Assembly (NCBI GenBank): GCA_937867305.1
Contig: CALMKJ010000015.1
Location: 1-35,934 of the forward strand
Origin: an uncultured Ectothiorhodospiraceae bacterium
GTDB lineage: Bacteria > Pseudomonadota > Gammaproteobacteria > JAABTG01
DNA length: 35,934 nt
Direction: 5' to 3'
Part shown: piece by piece, positions 1 through 8,266 of the stretch
How the letters are laid out: every line of letters begins with the position of its first letter
Position numbering within the stretch: the first letter of the stretch is position 1
Program-made: the position numbers and the translations under genes
Notes under the pieces: generated by a model
The model's database searches: none
What the model was told of the DNA's origin: nothing
The model's input: the letters and a program-made list of their open reading frames with translations, nothing else

Positions 1-195
1 TACCAGGCCGCGACCATCGAGCTCATGCTGATGCACGTGGACCTGACCGCGCGAAAGTCGTCCCCGTTGCCTGCCGGGGTGCGCGACCGCATCGGGCGCC
101 TCGCCGCCGCGCACGCGACGCTTGCGCGCCCCGCGGAAGTGGGGCGGGTCATCGCGCTGCCGACGCGCCCTGGCGAGGCCAGCGCGCCAGGATGA
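1..195 (+). CDS. Thioesterase-like (hotdog fold) protein, C-terminal fragment
   Basis: The frame is open from the first base and ends in TGA at 193-195, giving the last 64 residues of a protein whose start lies outside the window. The fragment reads MHVDLTARKSSPLP, then an Ala-rich helix with AAAHATL and a VGRVIALP ending. This resembles the C-terminus of 4HBT/YbgC-type acyl-CoA thioesterases, which carry a 'HVD...R....P.P' strand followed by a helix. The family call rests on this short stretch only. The stop overlaps the nuoA start (ATGA at 192-195), so the gene is co-transcribed and probably translationally coupled with nuoA. It could alternatively be another hotdog protein with a different substrate. 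Confidence 0.5.
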   Translation, partial: YQAATIELMLMHVDLTARKSSPLPAGVRDRIGRLAAAHATLARPAEVGRVIALPTRPGEASAPG

Positions 196-557
196 ATCCA
201 TACGTCGTCTTCCTGCTGTACCTCCTGGCGATCCTGGGCTTCGTCGGCGTCACCCTGTTGTTGAACCGGCTGCTCGGGCCGAAGCCGGTCCCCTCGGAGA
301 TGAAGCTCGAGCCCTTCGAATGCGGCGCCACGCCCGTGGACCCGTTGAATCTGAAGGCCGTCCCCATCAAGTACTACGCCGTCGCGATCGTCTTCATCCT
401 CTTCGATCTGGAGACGGTCTTTCTCTACATCTGGGCCCTCGGCGCGCAGCCGCTGACCGGTTTCATGGTGGGTACCTTCGCCTTCTTCATCTTCCTGTTG
501 TTGCTCATCCTGTTCTACGTGTACAGGTCCAGGCTCCTCGAGGGCGTCACGGAGTGA
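192..557 (+). CDS. nuoA: NADH-quinone oxidoreductase subunit A (NuoA)
   Basis: This is a small membrane subunit of complex I, located at the junction of the peripheral arm and the membrane arm. The 121 residues contain three hydrophobic segments (about 4-27, 62-83 and 90-112). The conserved loop ECGATPVDP (about 43-51) is present; its Cys lies in the conformationally mobile region near the quinone cavity. The acidic pair in FDLETVFLYIW (Asp72, Glu74) corresponds to the conserved membrane carboxylates of the family. Length is normal. The ATG at 192 overlaps the upstream thioesterase stop by four bases. The stop (555-557) lies three bases before the nuoB ATG, marking the start of the complex I operon. 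Confidence 0.95.
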   Translation: MNPYVVFLLYLLAILGFVGVTLLLNRLLGPKPVPSEMKLEPFECGATPVDPLNLKAVPIKYYAVAIVFILFDLETVFLYIWALGAQPLTGFMVGTFAFFIFLLLLILFYVYRSRLLEGVTE

Positions 558-559
558 CG

Positions 560-1063
560 ATGGATCCGCAGCCCGATTCGTCGGGACGCACCGGGGCCTT
601 CGAGTACATCTCGACGAGGAAGGACGAGCTCGTCGGCTGGGCGCGGAAATTCTCGCTGTTCCCCTATCCGTTCGTCACGGCCTGCTGCGCCATGGAGTTC
701 ATGGCCGTGAGCGCCACCCCCTACGACACCGACCGGTTCGGGGCCGCGCTGCCGAGGTTCTCGCCGCGCCAGTCCGACCTGCTGATGGTGGTCGGCACCA
801 TCACGCACAAGCAGGCGCCGATCCTGCGGAAGGTGTACGAGCAGATGTGCGAGCCGAAGTGGGTCATGGCCTTCGGCGCGTGCGCCGTGAGCGGCGGGTT
901 CTACCAGAACTACGCGACGCTGCAGGGCATCGACAAGATCATCCCGGTGGACATCTACATCCCCGGCTGCCCGCCCCGCCCGGAGACGGTGATCGACGGC
1001 ATCATGAAACTCCAGGACCGGATCGCCCGCTCGAAACACGTGATTCTCACGAAGGACTTCTGA
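560..1063 (+). CDS. nuoB: NADH-quinone oxidoreductase subunit B (NuoB)
   Basis: NuoB carries the terminal [4Fe-4S] cluster N2 that passes electrons to quinone. In the 167-residue product the four ligands are visible as the tandem pair Cys42-Cys43 (TACCAMEF), Cys108 (FGACAVSGG) and Cys137 (IPGCPPRPE). The spacings of 65 and 29 residues equal those of the E. coli protein. The motif VVGTITHKQAP sits between them. I chose the ATG at 560, two bases after the nuoA stop. An in-frame GTG at 554 overlapping that stop would add only two residues. The N-terminus is short compared with E. coli NuoB but typical of the alpha/gamma-type form. nuoC begins two bases after the stop. Confidence 0.95.
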   Translation: MDPQPDSSGRTGAFEYISTRKDELVGWARKFSLFPYPFVTACCAMEFMAVSATPYDTDRFGAALPRFSPRQSDLLMVVGTITHKQAPILRKVYEQMCEPKWVMAFGACAVSGGFYQNYATLQGIDKIIPVDIYIPGCPPRPETVIDGIMKLQDRIARSKHVILTKDF

Positions 1064-1065
1064 CG

Positions 1066-1554
1066 ATGCGGGAAGACCTGCTCCAGCGGGTGCGGGAGGT
1101 CATGGCGCCTCTCGTGGAGCGCTTCGATCTCGCGCACGGGATGCCGGTCCTCACGCTGGCGCCCGGGCGGCTCCTGGAGACGGCGCGCCGGCTGAAAGAG
1201 GAGCTGGGGTTCGATCTGTTCCTCGACGTGACCGCGGTGGACTGGCCGGGCAACGAGCGGCGCTTCGAGGTGGTCTACCACTTCTACTCCGCGCGCCAGC
1301 GCGTGCGGCTGCGGGCGAAGACGCGCGTTGCGGAGGGCGAGCCCGTCGTCGACTCCCTGGTTTCGCTCTACGGCTCGGCCGGCTACATGGAGCGGGAGTG
1401 CCACGACATGTTCGGGATCGGTTTTCGCGGCAACCCCGACCTGCGTCCGGTCCTGCTGTACGAAGGCTTCGTGGGCCACCCGCTGCGCAAGGACTACCCC
1501 AAGGACCGGGAACAGCCCCTCGTGCCCACCCGGACCCGAGAGGAGCAACCGTGA
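1066..1554 (+). CDS. nuoC: NADH-quinone oxidoreductase subunit C (NuoC)
   Basis: This is the 30-kDa peripheral-arm subunit that packs against NuoD. The 162-residue product shows the family core: FLDVTAVDWPG, a beta strand with RFEVVYHFYS, and the signature YMERECHDMFGIGFRGNPDLRPVLL (about residues 105-129). It ends with GHPLRKDYP, the segment joining NuoC to NuoD in species where the two are fused. Here they are separate genes. The ATG at 1066 is two bases after the nuoB stop. The nuoC stop overlaps the nuoD GTG start by three bases (GTGA at 1551-1554). Length is slightly short but complete. Confidence 0.95.
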   Translation: MREDLLQRVREVMAPLVERFDLAHGMPVLTLAPGRLLETARRLKEELGFDLFLDVTAVDWPGNERRFEVVYHFYSARQRVRLRAKTRVAEGEPVVDSLVSLYGSAGYMERECHDMFGIGFRGNPDLRPVLLYEGFVGHPLRKDYPKDREQPLVPTRTREEQP

Positions 1555-2768
1555 GCGGGCCGCTGCCGAGCCCCGTGCGACCGGCCTTCGAGGTCGGCTC
1601 TCGCGAGGGCGCGCTAATCGTCAACATCGGGCCCTCGCACCCCGCCACGCACGGCACCGTCCAGATCATCGCGGAGCTGGACGGGGAGAAGGTGGTGCGC
1701 GCCGACGTGCACTGCGGCTACCTGCACCGGGGCTTCGAGAAGGAATGCGAGTGCCACACCTGGCACAACGTGATTCCCTACGTCGATCGCCTGAACTACT
1801 CCTCGCCGCTGCTCAACGAATTCGCCTACTGCGATGCGGTGGAGACGCTGCTCGGGATCGAGATCACGCCCCGCTGCCGCCATCTGCGCACGCTGCTCGC
1901 GGAATACTCTCGCATCGCCGACCACCTCACGTGCGTGGCGGCCCTGCTGATGGAGATGGGGGCGATGACGGCCTTTCTCTATCTCGTCACGCTCCGCGAC
2001 TTCATCTACGAGCACACCGCGGCACTCACGGGGGCGCGGGTCACGCACACGTACGGCCGGATCGGGGGCCTTGCGCGCGACCTGCCGGACGGTTGGCTCG
2101 AGCGACTGGAGGAGATCCTCGAGGAGTACGAGGTGTACGTGGGGCGGATCCACGGCCTGATGGACCGCAACCGGATCTTCATCGACCGGACGCGGGACGT
2201 GGGCGTGCTGTCCCCCGAGGAGGCGATCCACTGGGGCTTCACGGGTCCCGTCCTGCGCTCGACCGGGGTCGCGCGCGACGTGCGCAAGGACACGCCCTAC
2301 CTCGCGTACGGGGAGCTCGACTTCGAGGTACCGGTCGGGATCAAGGGCGACAACTACGACCGGTACTACGTGCGCATGCGGGAGATGGACGAATCGGTGC
2401 ACATGATCCGGCAGTTGATGGAGAGGCTCGCCCCCGGCCCCGTCAACGTGGACGATCGGCGCTGCGTGCTTCCGGAGAAGCCGCTCGTCTATTCCGAGAT
2501 CGAGTCGCTCATCAACCACTTCAAGCTGATCACCGAGGGGCCGAGGGTCCCCGCCGGCGAGGTGTACGTGGCGCACGAGGCGGCCAACGGCGAGCTCGGC
2601 TTCTACGTCGTCAGCACGGGAGAGGGCACGCCGTACCGGGTGCACGTGCGCGGCCCGAGCTTCGTGCACATGGGCGGCCTGCACCGCATGCTGGAAGGCT
2701 ATCAGCTCGCCGACCTCGTCCCCACCTTCGGATCGGTGAACATGGTCGGCGGGGAGTGCGATCGGTGA
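1551..2768 (+). CDS. nuoD: NADH-quinone oxidoreductase subunit D (NuoD)
   Basis: This is the 49-kDa subunit, which forms the quinone-binding cavity with NuoB and is related to the large subunit of NiFe hydrogenases. The 405-residue product contains NIGPSHPATHGT (about 23-34), the quinone-site His loop, then HCGYLHRGFEKECE, and YVERLNY-like YVDRLNYSS. The C-terminal GSVNMVGGECDR replaces the hydrogenase metal-ligand end. The hydrogenase Cys ligands are absent, as expected for NuoD. The start is the GTG at 1551, which overlaps the nuoC stop and places the N-terminus just before the conserved region. The stop overlaps the nuoE GTG. Confidence 0.95.
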   Translation: MSGPLPSPVRPAFEVGSREGALIVNIGPSHPATHGTVQIIAELDGEKVVRADVHCGYLHRGFEKECECHTWHNVIPYVDRLNYSSPLLNEFAYCDAVETLLGIEITPRCRHLRTLLAEYSRIADHLTCVAALLMEMGAMTAFLYLVTLRDFIYEHTAALTGARVTHTYGRIGGLARDLPDGWLERLEEILEEYEVYVGRIHGLMDRNRIFIDRTRDVGVLSPEEAIHWGFTGPVLRSTGVARDVRKDTPYLAYGELDFEVPVGIKGDNYDRYYVRMREMDESVHMIRQLMERLAPGPVNVDDRRCVLPEKPLVYSEIESLINHFKLITEGPRVPAGEVYVAHEAANGELGFYVVSTGEGTPYRVHVRGPSFVHMGGLHRMLEGYQLADLVPTFGSVNMVGGECDR

Positions 2769-3229
2769 AGCACCTCATCCCCGAGTGCGAGGCACTCAAG
2801 GCGCGCCTGCCGCAAGGGTTCGAGTCCACCCTGGTGCTGCCGTGCCTGCGCCGGGTTCAGGAAGAGCGGGGCTACGTCGCGGACGGCGACATCGACGCGC
2901 TGGCGCAGTATCTCGGGGTGCCTCGGGTCCAGATCGAGGAGGTGTTGAGCTTCTACACCCAGTTTCGGCGCCAGCCCATCGGCCGCTGGCACCTGCAGGC
3001 CTGTCACAACGTCTCCTGCTCCCTGCGGGGCGCCGGGAGCCTGCTGGACCGGCTTCGGGAGCGCCTCGGCATCGAGCCCGGGCAGACGACGCCGGACGGG
3101 CGTTTCACCCTGTCGACGGTGGAGTGCCTGGGGTCGTGCGGGACGGCGCCGGTGCTCGTGGTGAACGAGGTCTACCACGAGTCCATGACGCCGGAGAAGC
3201 TGGACGCCCTCCTTGAGGGGCTCGAGTAG
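2765..3229 (+). CDS. nuoE: NADH-quinone oxidoreductase subunit E (NuoE)
   Basis: NuoE is a thioredoxin-fold subunit of the NADH dehydrogenase module and carries [2Fe-2S] cluster N1a. The 154-residue product has all four ligands: Cys80 and Cys85 (ACHNVSC) and Cys121 and Cys125 (ECLGSC). The N-terminal helical part contains LPCLRRVQEERGY, followed by SFYTQFRRQPIGR. The GTG start at 2765 overlaps the nuoD stop by four bases (GTGA). The stop is one base before the nuoF GTG. It forms the 24/51-kDa pair with NuoF. Confidence 0.95.
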   Translation: MKHLIPECEALKARLPQGFESTLVLPCLRRVQEERGYVADGDIDALAQYLGVPRVQIEEVLSFYTQFRRQPIGRWHLQACHNVSCSLRGAGSLLDRLRERLGIEPGQTTPDGRFTLSTVECLGSCGTAPVLVVNEVYHESMTPEKLDALLEGLE

Positions 3230-3230
3230 C

Positions 3231-4607
3231 GTGAGCGGAGGAAAGCTCATCACCGGCTTCGCCGTGACGGCGACCTCGCACACGCTCGGCGAGTACCGCG
3301 CCCGCGGCGGGTACCAGGCGCTGGAGCGGGCGCTGCTGGGGATGAAGCCGGAGGAGGTCACCGGCGAGATCACCGCGTCCGGCCTGCAGGGCCGGGGCGG
3401 CGCCGCATTCCCGGTGGGGCGCAAGTGGTCGGTGATCCGCCCGGACGACGGCGAGACGCACTACCTCTGCGCCAACGCCGACGAGGGCGAGCCCGGCACC
3501 TTCAAGGACCGCTGGGTCCTCGAGAACGCGCCGCACCTCCTGCTCGAGGCGATGCTCATCGCCTCGTACGCCCTCGGGGTCCGGCACAGCTTCGTGTACA
3601 TCCGGGGCGAGTTCGACCTGGCCTACCGCCGCCTCGCCGGGGCGGTGGAGGAGGCGTACGGGGCGGGCCTCTTCGGGAAGGACATCTTCGGTAGCGGCTT
3701 CTCCTGCGACGTCTTCGTCGTCCGCGGCGCGGGCTCCTACGTCTGCGGCGAGGCCTCGGCGCTCATCACGTCCATCGAGGGCAAGAAGGGCTACCCGCGC
3801 AACCGGCCCCCGCGGCTCACGGTGCGCGGGCTCTACCAGAAGCCGACCGTCATCAACAACGTCGAGACGCTCGCCAACATCCCCTGGATCATCGCCCACG
3901 GCGCGCAGGCCTACCGGACCTTCGGGACGACGAAGAGCCCCGGGACGCGGCTCGTTTCCGTCTCGGGGCACGTGACCCGCCCGGGCGTCTACGAGGTCGA
4001 GCACGGCTACCCCGTGGGCCGCTTCATCCACGAGGACTGCGGCGGGGTGCTCGGGGGGAGGGCGCTGAAGGCCGTCATCCCCGGCGGGATTTCCACCAAG
4101 GTCCTGACCGCGTCGGAGATCGAGCCGCACCGTCTCGGCCACTTCGGCGACTGCGAGGACCGCCGCGTGCTTCCCCAGTCCGCGGGGATACCCCACCTGG
4201 AGCCCCTCGTCTTCGAGGGCGAGTCCTTGCAGGCGGCCGGCTCCTCGCTGGGGTCGGGCGGGATGATCGTGATCGCGGAAGGCACCTGCATGGTCCGCGT
4301 GCTGCAGGTGATGCTGCGGTTCTACCACCACGAGTCCTGCGGTCAGTGCACGCCCTGCCGCGAGGGCATGGGCTGGCTGCACCGCATCGTCGATCGGATC
4401 GTGTCCGGTCGGGGCCGGCCCGAGGACGTCGACCGGCTCTACGAGATCTCCCGGGCCAACGACGGCACCACGATCTGCGGCCTCGGCGACGCCGCCGGCT
4501 ACGCGACGGTCGGTATCCTCGACAAGTTCCGCTGCGAGTTCGAGTACTTCATCGCGCACGGGCGCTCACGCTACGACGGTTGCCTCGAATGCCTCGGATC
4601 TTCATAA
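3231..4607 (+). CDS. nuoF: NADH-quinone oxidoreductase subunit F (NuoF)
   Basis: NuoF oxidises NADH with FMN and passes electrons through [4Fe-4S] cluster N3. The FMN/NADH region reads GLQGRGGAAFPVGRKW, then NADEGEPGTFKDR and GAGSYVCGEASAL. The N3 ligands are Cys370, Cys373, Cys376 (ESCGQCTPCREG) and Cys416 (TICGLGDAA). Translation from the GTG at 3231, one base after the nuoE stop, gives 458 residues, a normal length. The last residues, YDGCLECLGSS, are a slightly unusual Cys-containing tail. This tail is encoded in the 19-base overlap with nuoG (4589-4607), the longest overlap in the operon. Confidence 0.95.
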   Translation: MSGGKLITGFAVTATSHTLGEYRARGGYQALERALLGMKPEEVTGEITASGLQGRGGAAFPVGRKWSVIRPDDGETHYLCANADEGEPGTFKDRWVLENAPHLLLEAMLIASYALGVRHSFVYIRGEFDLAYRRLAGAVEEAYGAGLFGKDIFGSGFSCDVFVVRGAGSYVCGEASALITSIEGKKGYPRNRPPRLTVRGLYQKPTVINNVETLANIPWIIAHGAQAYRTFGTTKSPGTRLVSVSGHVTRPGVYEVEHGYPVGRFIHEDCGGVLGGRALKAVIPGGISTKVLTASEIEPHRLGHFGDCEDRRVLPQSAGIPHLEPLVFEGESLQAAGSSLGSGGMIVIAEGTCMVRVLQVMLRFYHHESCGQCTPCREGMGWLHRIVDRIVSGRGRPEDVDRLYEISRANDGTTICGLGDAAGYATVGILDKFRCEFEYFIAHGRSRYDGCLECLGSS

Positions 4608-6019
4608 ACGGGCACCCGGTCGAGGCCGAGAAGGGCCAGACCGTGCTGCAGGCCGCGCTGGCCCACGGGTTCTTCATCCCGTACTTCTGCTGGCACCCCG
4701 CGCTCTCCGTCTCGGGCAACTGCCGGATCTGCGCCGTGGAGGTGGAGGGCGAGGACCTGGACATCGCCTGCAACATGCCGGTGCGCGAAGGGATGCGGGT
4801 GCTGACGGACTCCGAAGCGGTCCAGGCGTGGCGCAAGCGCATGATGCAGTTCATCACGCTGAACCACCCGGTGGACTGCGGCATCTGCGACAAGGCGGGC
4901 GAGTGCACGCTGCAGGACTACCACTACGAGTACAACGGCGAGCCCTCGGTGTCCCGGGAGCCGAAGGTCCACGCCACGAAGTTCTTCCGGCTCTCCGCGC
5001 GGGTCCTGATCGACAACGAGCGCTGCATCCTGTGCTCGCGCTGCGTGCGCTTCACCCACGAGGTCTCGCGCTCCCGGGCGCTCGGCATCCAGAACCGGGC
5101 CGACTCCTCCCTCGTGCGGGCATCGGAGGACGGCCGCTTCGAGGATGACCCCTACTCGGACAACGTGATCGACCTCTGTCCGGTGGGCGCGCTGTTCTCG
5201 CCCTCGCTGCTCTACCGGCACCGGGTCTGGTACCTCCAGGCCACGCCCTCGGTGTGTCCGGGGTGCGCGCGCGGGTGCACGGTGCGGATCTGGCACCGCC
5301 GCCCCGACTGGGCGCTCCACGCGCTCGACGGGCGCCAGAACGAGGCAATCGCGCGGGTCACCCCCCGCGAGAACCCCGCCGTCAACGGTCCGTGGATCTG
5401 CAACAAGGGCCGGGACCTCGCCCGGATCTTCGAGCGCCCCCGGGCCACGCAGGCGATGCTGAAGGGTGAGCCGGTCGCGCTCGGCACCGCCGTCGACGCG
5501 GCGCGCCGGCTGCTCGAGGGCGCGCGCCGGCCGGTGGCGCTGGTGTCCAACTGGGGCTCGAACGAGGAGCTCGAGGCCTTCCAGCGCGCGCTCGGCGGGC
5601 GCGTGAGGGCCTTCGTCAAGGAGGACTTCTCGCCGGCCCCCGGGGAGCCGGTCGAGGACGACCTCCTGATCCGCGCCGACAAGAACCCGAATACGGCCGC
5701 GGCGCGGGCGCTCTTCGGGGACGCGCCACCCGCCTTCGAAGACGGGACCGACCTGCTGCTCGTCTGGGGCGAGGGGCTCGACTTCTCCCGCCTGCCGACC
5801 CGGGTGCCCATCATCTGCCTGAACGCCTACCTGCAGCCCGAGAACGGCCACGCCGACGTGTTCCTGCCCGTGAGCGTCCAGACGGAGCGGGCGGGTCACT
5901 ACACGAACTTCCAGGGCGTGGTGAGCGCCTTCGAGCCCTGCTTCGCGAAGAGGGATTCGGTGGCGCACGCCGAGTCGCTCTTCGCCGCGCTCGCGTCGCC
6001 CCCGGGGCCGTCCCCATGA
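4589..6019 (+). CDS. nuoG: NADH-quinone oxidoreductase subunit G (NuoG), compact form
   Basis: NuoG is the Fe-S subunit that wires electrons from NuoE/F to NuoI. Ligand sets appear in order: [2Fe-2S] Cys34, Cys45, Cys48, Cys61; N5 His93, Cys97, Cys100, Cys106; N4 Cys146, Cys149, Cys152, Cys197; and an N7-type set Cys223, Cys226, Cys230, Cys271. The product is only 476 residues, against roughly 700-900 in most bacteria. After the Fe-S part only about 200 residues remain of the molybdopterin-oxidoreductase-like domain. The end still looks family-like (HADVFLPVSVQTERAGHYTN, then a short tail). The shortening is therefore internal, and there is no stop or frameshift. The ATG at 4589 overlaps nuoF by 19 bases; nuoH overlaps the stop (ATGA). 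Confidence 0.92.
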   Translation: MPRIFINGHPVEAEKGQTVLQAALAHGFFIPYFCWHPALSVSGNCRICAVEVEGEDLDIACNMPVREGMRVLTDSEAVQAWRKRMMQFITLNHPVDCGICDKAGECTLQDYHYEYNGEPSVSREPKVHATKFFRLSARVLIDNERCILCSRCVRFTHEVSRSRALGIQNRADSSLVRASEDGRFEDDPYSDNVIDLCPVGALFSPSLLYRHRVWYLQATPSVCPGCARGCTVRIWHRRPDWALHALDGRQNEAIARVTPRENPAVNGPWICNKGRDLARIFERPRATQAMLKGEPVALGTAVDAARRLLEGARRPVALVSNWGSNEELEAFQRALGGRVRAFVKEDFSPAPGEPVEDDLLIRADKNPNTAAARALFGDAPPAFEDGTDLLLVWGEGLDFSRLPTRVPIICLNAYLQPENGHADVFLPVSVQTERAGHYTNFQGVVSAFEPCFAKRDSVAHAESLFAALASPPGPSP

Positions 6020-7164
6020 TCCAGGACCTGGTGATCCACGTCGTCTTCATCGCCTACGCGATGGCGGTGCTCGTGCTGTTCGGCCTCCTGCTCACCTGGG
6101 TGGAGCGCAAGCAGGCGGCGATCATGTCGGACCGGCTCGGGGCCAACCGGGCCTACCTGCGCATCCCGTTCACGCAGGTGAAGCTCGTCTGGTGGGGCCT
6201 TTTCCACGGTCTCGCCGACGGGCTGAAGATGCTGTTGAAGGAGGACTTCAAGGCCAGGTCGCACGACTGGTACGCCTACGCCGTGGCGCCGTGGGTCGTG
6301 TTCACGCCGGTTCTGCTCGTGTTCGCGGTGATCCCCTTCGGCGGGACGCTGGTCCCGGGCGAGCTCGGCGCGAGCCTGGCCGAGTGGTTCGGGGACAGGA
6401 GCTACCCGATGCAGATCGCGCGGGTGGACGCGGGCCTGCTGATCGTCTTCGCGTTCGGCGGGATGACCACCATCGGGGCGATGCTCGCGGGCTGGTCGTC
6501 CTCCAACAAGTTCTCGCTGCTCGGGGCGCTGCGCGCCGGCTCCCAGATGATCTCCTACGAGCTGGTGCTCGCCCTCACGCTCCTCGGGCTCGTCCTCGTC
6601 TACGGCACGCTCGACCTCGGGGACGCGGTGCGCCAGCAGTCGGGGGTGGCGCTCGGCTTCCTCCCGGCCTGGGGCATCGTGTACCAGCCCTTCGCCGCCA
6701 TCCTCTTCCTCACCGCGGCCATCGCGGAGAACAAGCGCATTCCCTTCGACCTGCCGGAGGCGGAGTCGGAGCTCATCGCGGGGTATTTCACCGAATACAG
6801 CGCGATGAAGATGGGCCTCTTCATGTTCGCCGAGTTCATCGAGATCGCCATCATCGGCGCCCTCTTCACGACGCTCTTCCTCGGCGGCTACAACCTGCCG
6901 TTCATGACCGACTCGGGCTTCGTGCTCCCCGGCGGGCACGCCCTGCCCATGAGCCACGGCGCCGTGGTGGCGACGCAGCTGCTGGTGTTCCTGGCGAAGG
7001 TTCTGTTGATGTGCAGCTTCCAGATCCTGGTGCGCTGGTCCCTGCCGCGCTTCCGCTACGACCAGGTCCTGCACTTCGCCTGGAAGTTCCTCCTCCCCCT
7101 GACCCTGGCCAACCTGGTGGTGACGACCTTCGCGGTGTGGGCGATCCGTGGGGGGGCCGCGTGA
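6016..7164 (+). CDS. nuoH: NADH-quinone oxidoreductase subunit H (NuoH)
   Basis: NuoH is the membrane subunit at the peripheral-arm interface and forms the entrance of the quinone channel. The 382-residue product has about eight membrane segments. Conserved stretches include LTWVERKQAAIMSDRLGANRA near residue 30 and the charged loop IPFDLPEAESELIAGYFTEY near 245, rich in the acidic residues linked to quinone coupling. It is longer than the 325-residue E. coli protein, mainly through the hydrophilic loop around residues 85-140 and the loop before the last two helices. The ATG at 6016 overlaps the nuoG stop. The stop overlaps the nuoI GTG. Confidence 0.95.
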   Translation: MIQDLVIHVVFIAYAMAVLVLFGLLLTWVERKQAAIMSDRLGANRAYLRIPFTQVKLVWWGLFHGLADGLKMLLKEDFKARSHDWYAYAVAPWVVFTPVLLVFAVIPFGGTLVPGELGASLAEWFGDRSYPMQIARVDAGLLIVFAFGGMTTIGAMLAGWSSSNKFSLLGALRAGSQMISYELVLALTLLGLVLVYGTLDLGDAVRQQSGVALGFLPAWGIVYQPFAAILFLTAAIAENKRIPFDLPEAESELIAGYFTEYSAMKMGLFMFAEFIEIAIIGALFTTLFLGGYNLPFMTDSGFVLPGGHALPMSHGAVVATQLLVFLAKVLLMCSFQILVRWSLPRFRYDQVLHFAWKFLLPLTLANLVVTTFAVWAIRGGAA

Positions 7165-7742
7165 GCACCCGACGCCACCGCCGGAAGGTCTACTGGAACG
7201 AGCCCACCATGTCCTGGTGGGAGCGCATGTACCTGCCGGAGATCGTGCGCGGCCTCTCCATCACCGGAGGGGTGTTCCTGTCCAACCTGTGGCGCTGGGC
7301 GACCGGACGCAAGGGCGCGGTCACCACGTTCTACCCCGAAGAGACCCGCGCCGACTACGCCCCCGCCAATCGCGGCAAGCACATCCTGACCCGGCGCCCC
7401 GACGGCAGGCCGCAGTGCGTCGCCTGCAACCTGTGCGCGACCGTCTGTCCGGCCCGGGTCATCGAGATCGAGGCGGGTTTCGACCCCGACGATCGGGCAC
7501 ACCCCAAGTACCCGTTGCGTTTCGAGATCGACTACTCCCGCTGCGTCTTCTGCGGGCTCTGCGTGGAGGCCTGCCCGGAGGACGCCCTGCGGATGCTCCC
7601 GGAGGTCCCCGACCTGCCCGGACACGATCGCGACCGGATGTGGATCGGCCGGGAGGAGCTGCTCGACTGGAGCCCGCGCGGCGACGTCGCGAAGCCCTAC
7701 CCCCCGGGTGGGGAGCAGGTCAGGCCCGGAGGGGCGCACTGA
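7161..7742 (+). CDS. nuoI: NADH-quinone oxidoreductase subunit I (NuoI)
   Basis: NuoI is an 8Fe ferredoxin-like subunit holding [4Fe-4S] clusters N6a and N6b, between NuoG and NuoB. In the 193-residue product the two binding motifs are Cys86, Cys89, Cys92, Cys96 (CVACNLCATVCP) and Cys128, Cys131, Cys134, Cys138 (CVFCGLCVEACP). The N-terminal amphipathic helix region (about 20-50) probably lies on the membrane. The GTG at 7161 overlaps the nuoH stop by four bases. There is a longer N-terminal basic stretch (STRRHRRK) than in many homologues. The stop overlaps the nuoJ ATG by one base. Confidence 0.95.
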   Translation: MSTRRHRRKVYWNEPTMSWWERMYLPEIVRGLSITGGVFLSNLWRWATGRKGAVTTFYPEETRADYAPANRGKHILTRRPDGRPQCVACNLCATVCPARVIEIEAGFDPDDRAHPKYPLRFEIDYSRCVFCGLCVEACPEDALRMLPEVPDLPGHDRDRMWIGREELLDWSPRGDVAKPYPPGGEQVRPGGAH

Positions 7743-8266
7743 TGGAATGGCTGCTGGAGCACCTGGACCGTCTGCTCCTCTACGTCTTCGGGGCCGGCGC
7801 GCTCGTCAGCGCGCTCCTGATGCTGGTCCTGCGCCAACCGATGCGGGTCGCCCTGGCCCTCATCTCGGCCATGGTGTTCCTGGGGGGGATCTACGGGCTG
7901 CTCGGGGTCCACTTCATCGCCGCGTTCCAGGTGCTCATCTACGTCGGGGCGATCATGGTCTTCATGGTCTACGTGATCATGATGCTCGACCCGCGCGACC
8001 CCTCGTGCGCGGAGCGCTTCTCGGTCCTCGTCCTCCCCGCGGTCGTGGCCTTCGTGCTGCTCGTGGGCGTGCTCGGCTACGTGGTGTGGGCGGGGGCGCC
8101 CGCCCTCGCCGGTGGCGCGTACGGGTCGGTGTACGAATTGCGCCAGTTCGCCGCCTCGTTCCTGAAGGAGTACTGGCTGCACTTCGAGCTCACCTCGGTG
8201 CTGCTCGTCGTGGCGGTGGTCGCCGCCGTCGCGGTCATCCAGGTGCACCGGGGGAGACATGACTGA
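7742..8266 (+). CDS. nuoJ: NADH-quinone oxidoreductase subunit J (NuoJ)
   Basis: NuoJ is a membrane-arm subunit next to NuoK; its third helix contains the pi-bulge involved in coupling. The 174-residue product has five hydrophobic segments. The conserved third-helix region reads FQVLIYVGAIMVFMVYVIMM (about 62-81). The loop between helices 4 and 5 is Gly/Ala-rich. Length is normal. The ATG at 7742 shares one base with the nuoI stop, and the gene overlaps the start of nuoK by eight bases. Confidence 0.94.
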   Translation: MEWLLEHLDRLLLYVFGAGALVSALLMLVLRQPMRVALALISAMVFLGGIYGLLGVHFIAAFQVLIYVGAIMVFMVYVIMMLDPRDPSCAERFSVLVLPAVVAFVLLVGVLGYVVWAGAPALAGGAYGSVYELRQFAASFLKEYWLHFELTSVLLVVAVVAAVAVIQVHRGRHD

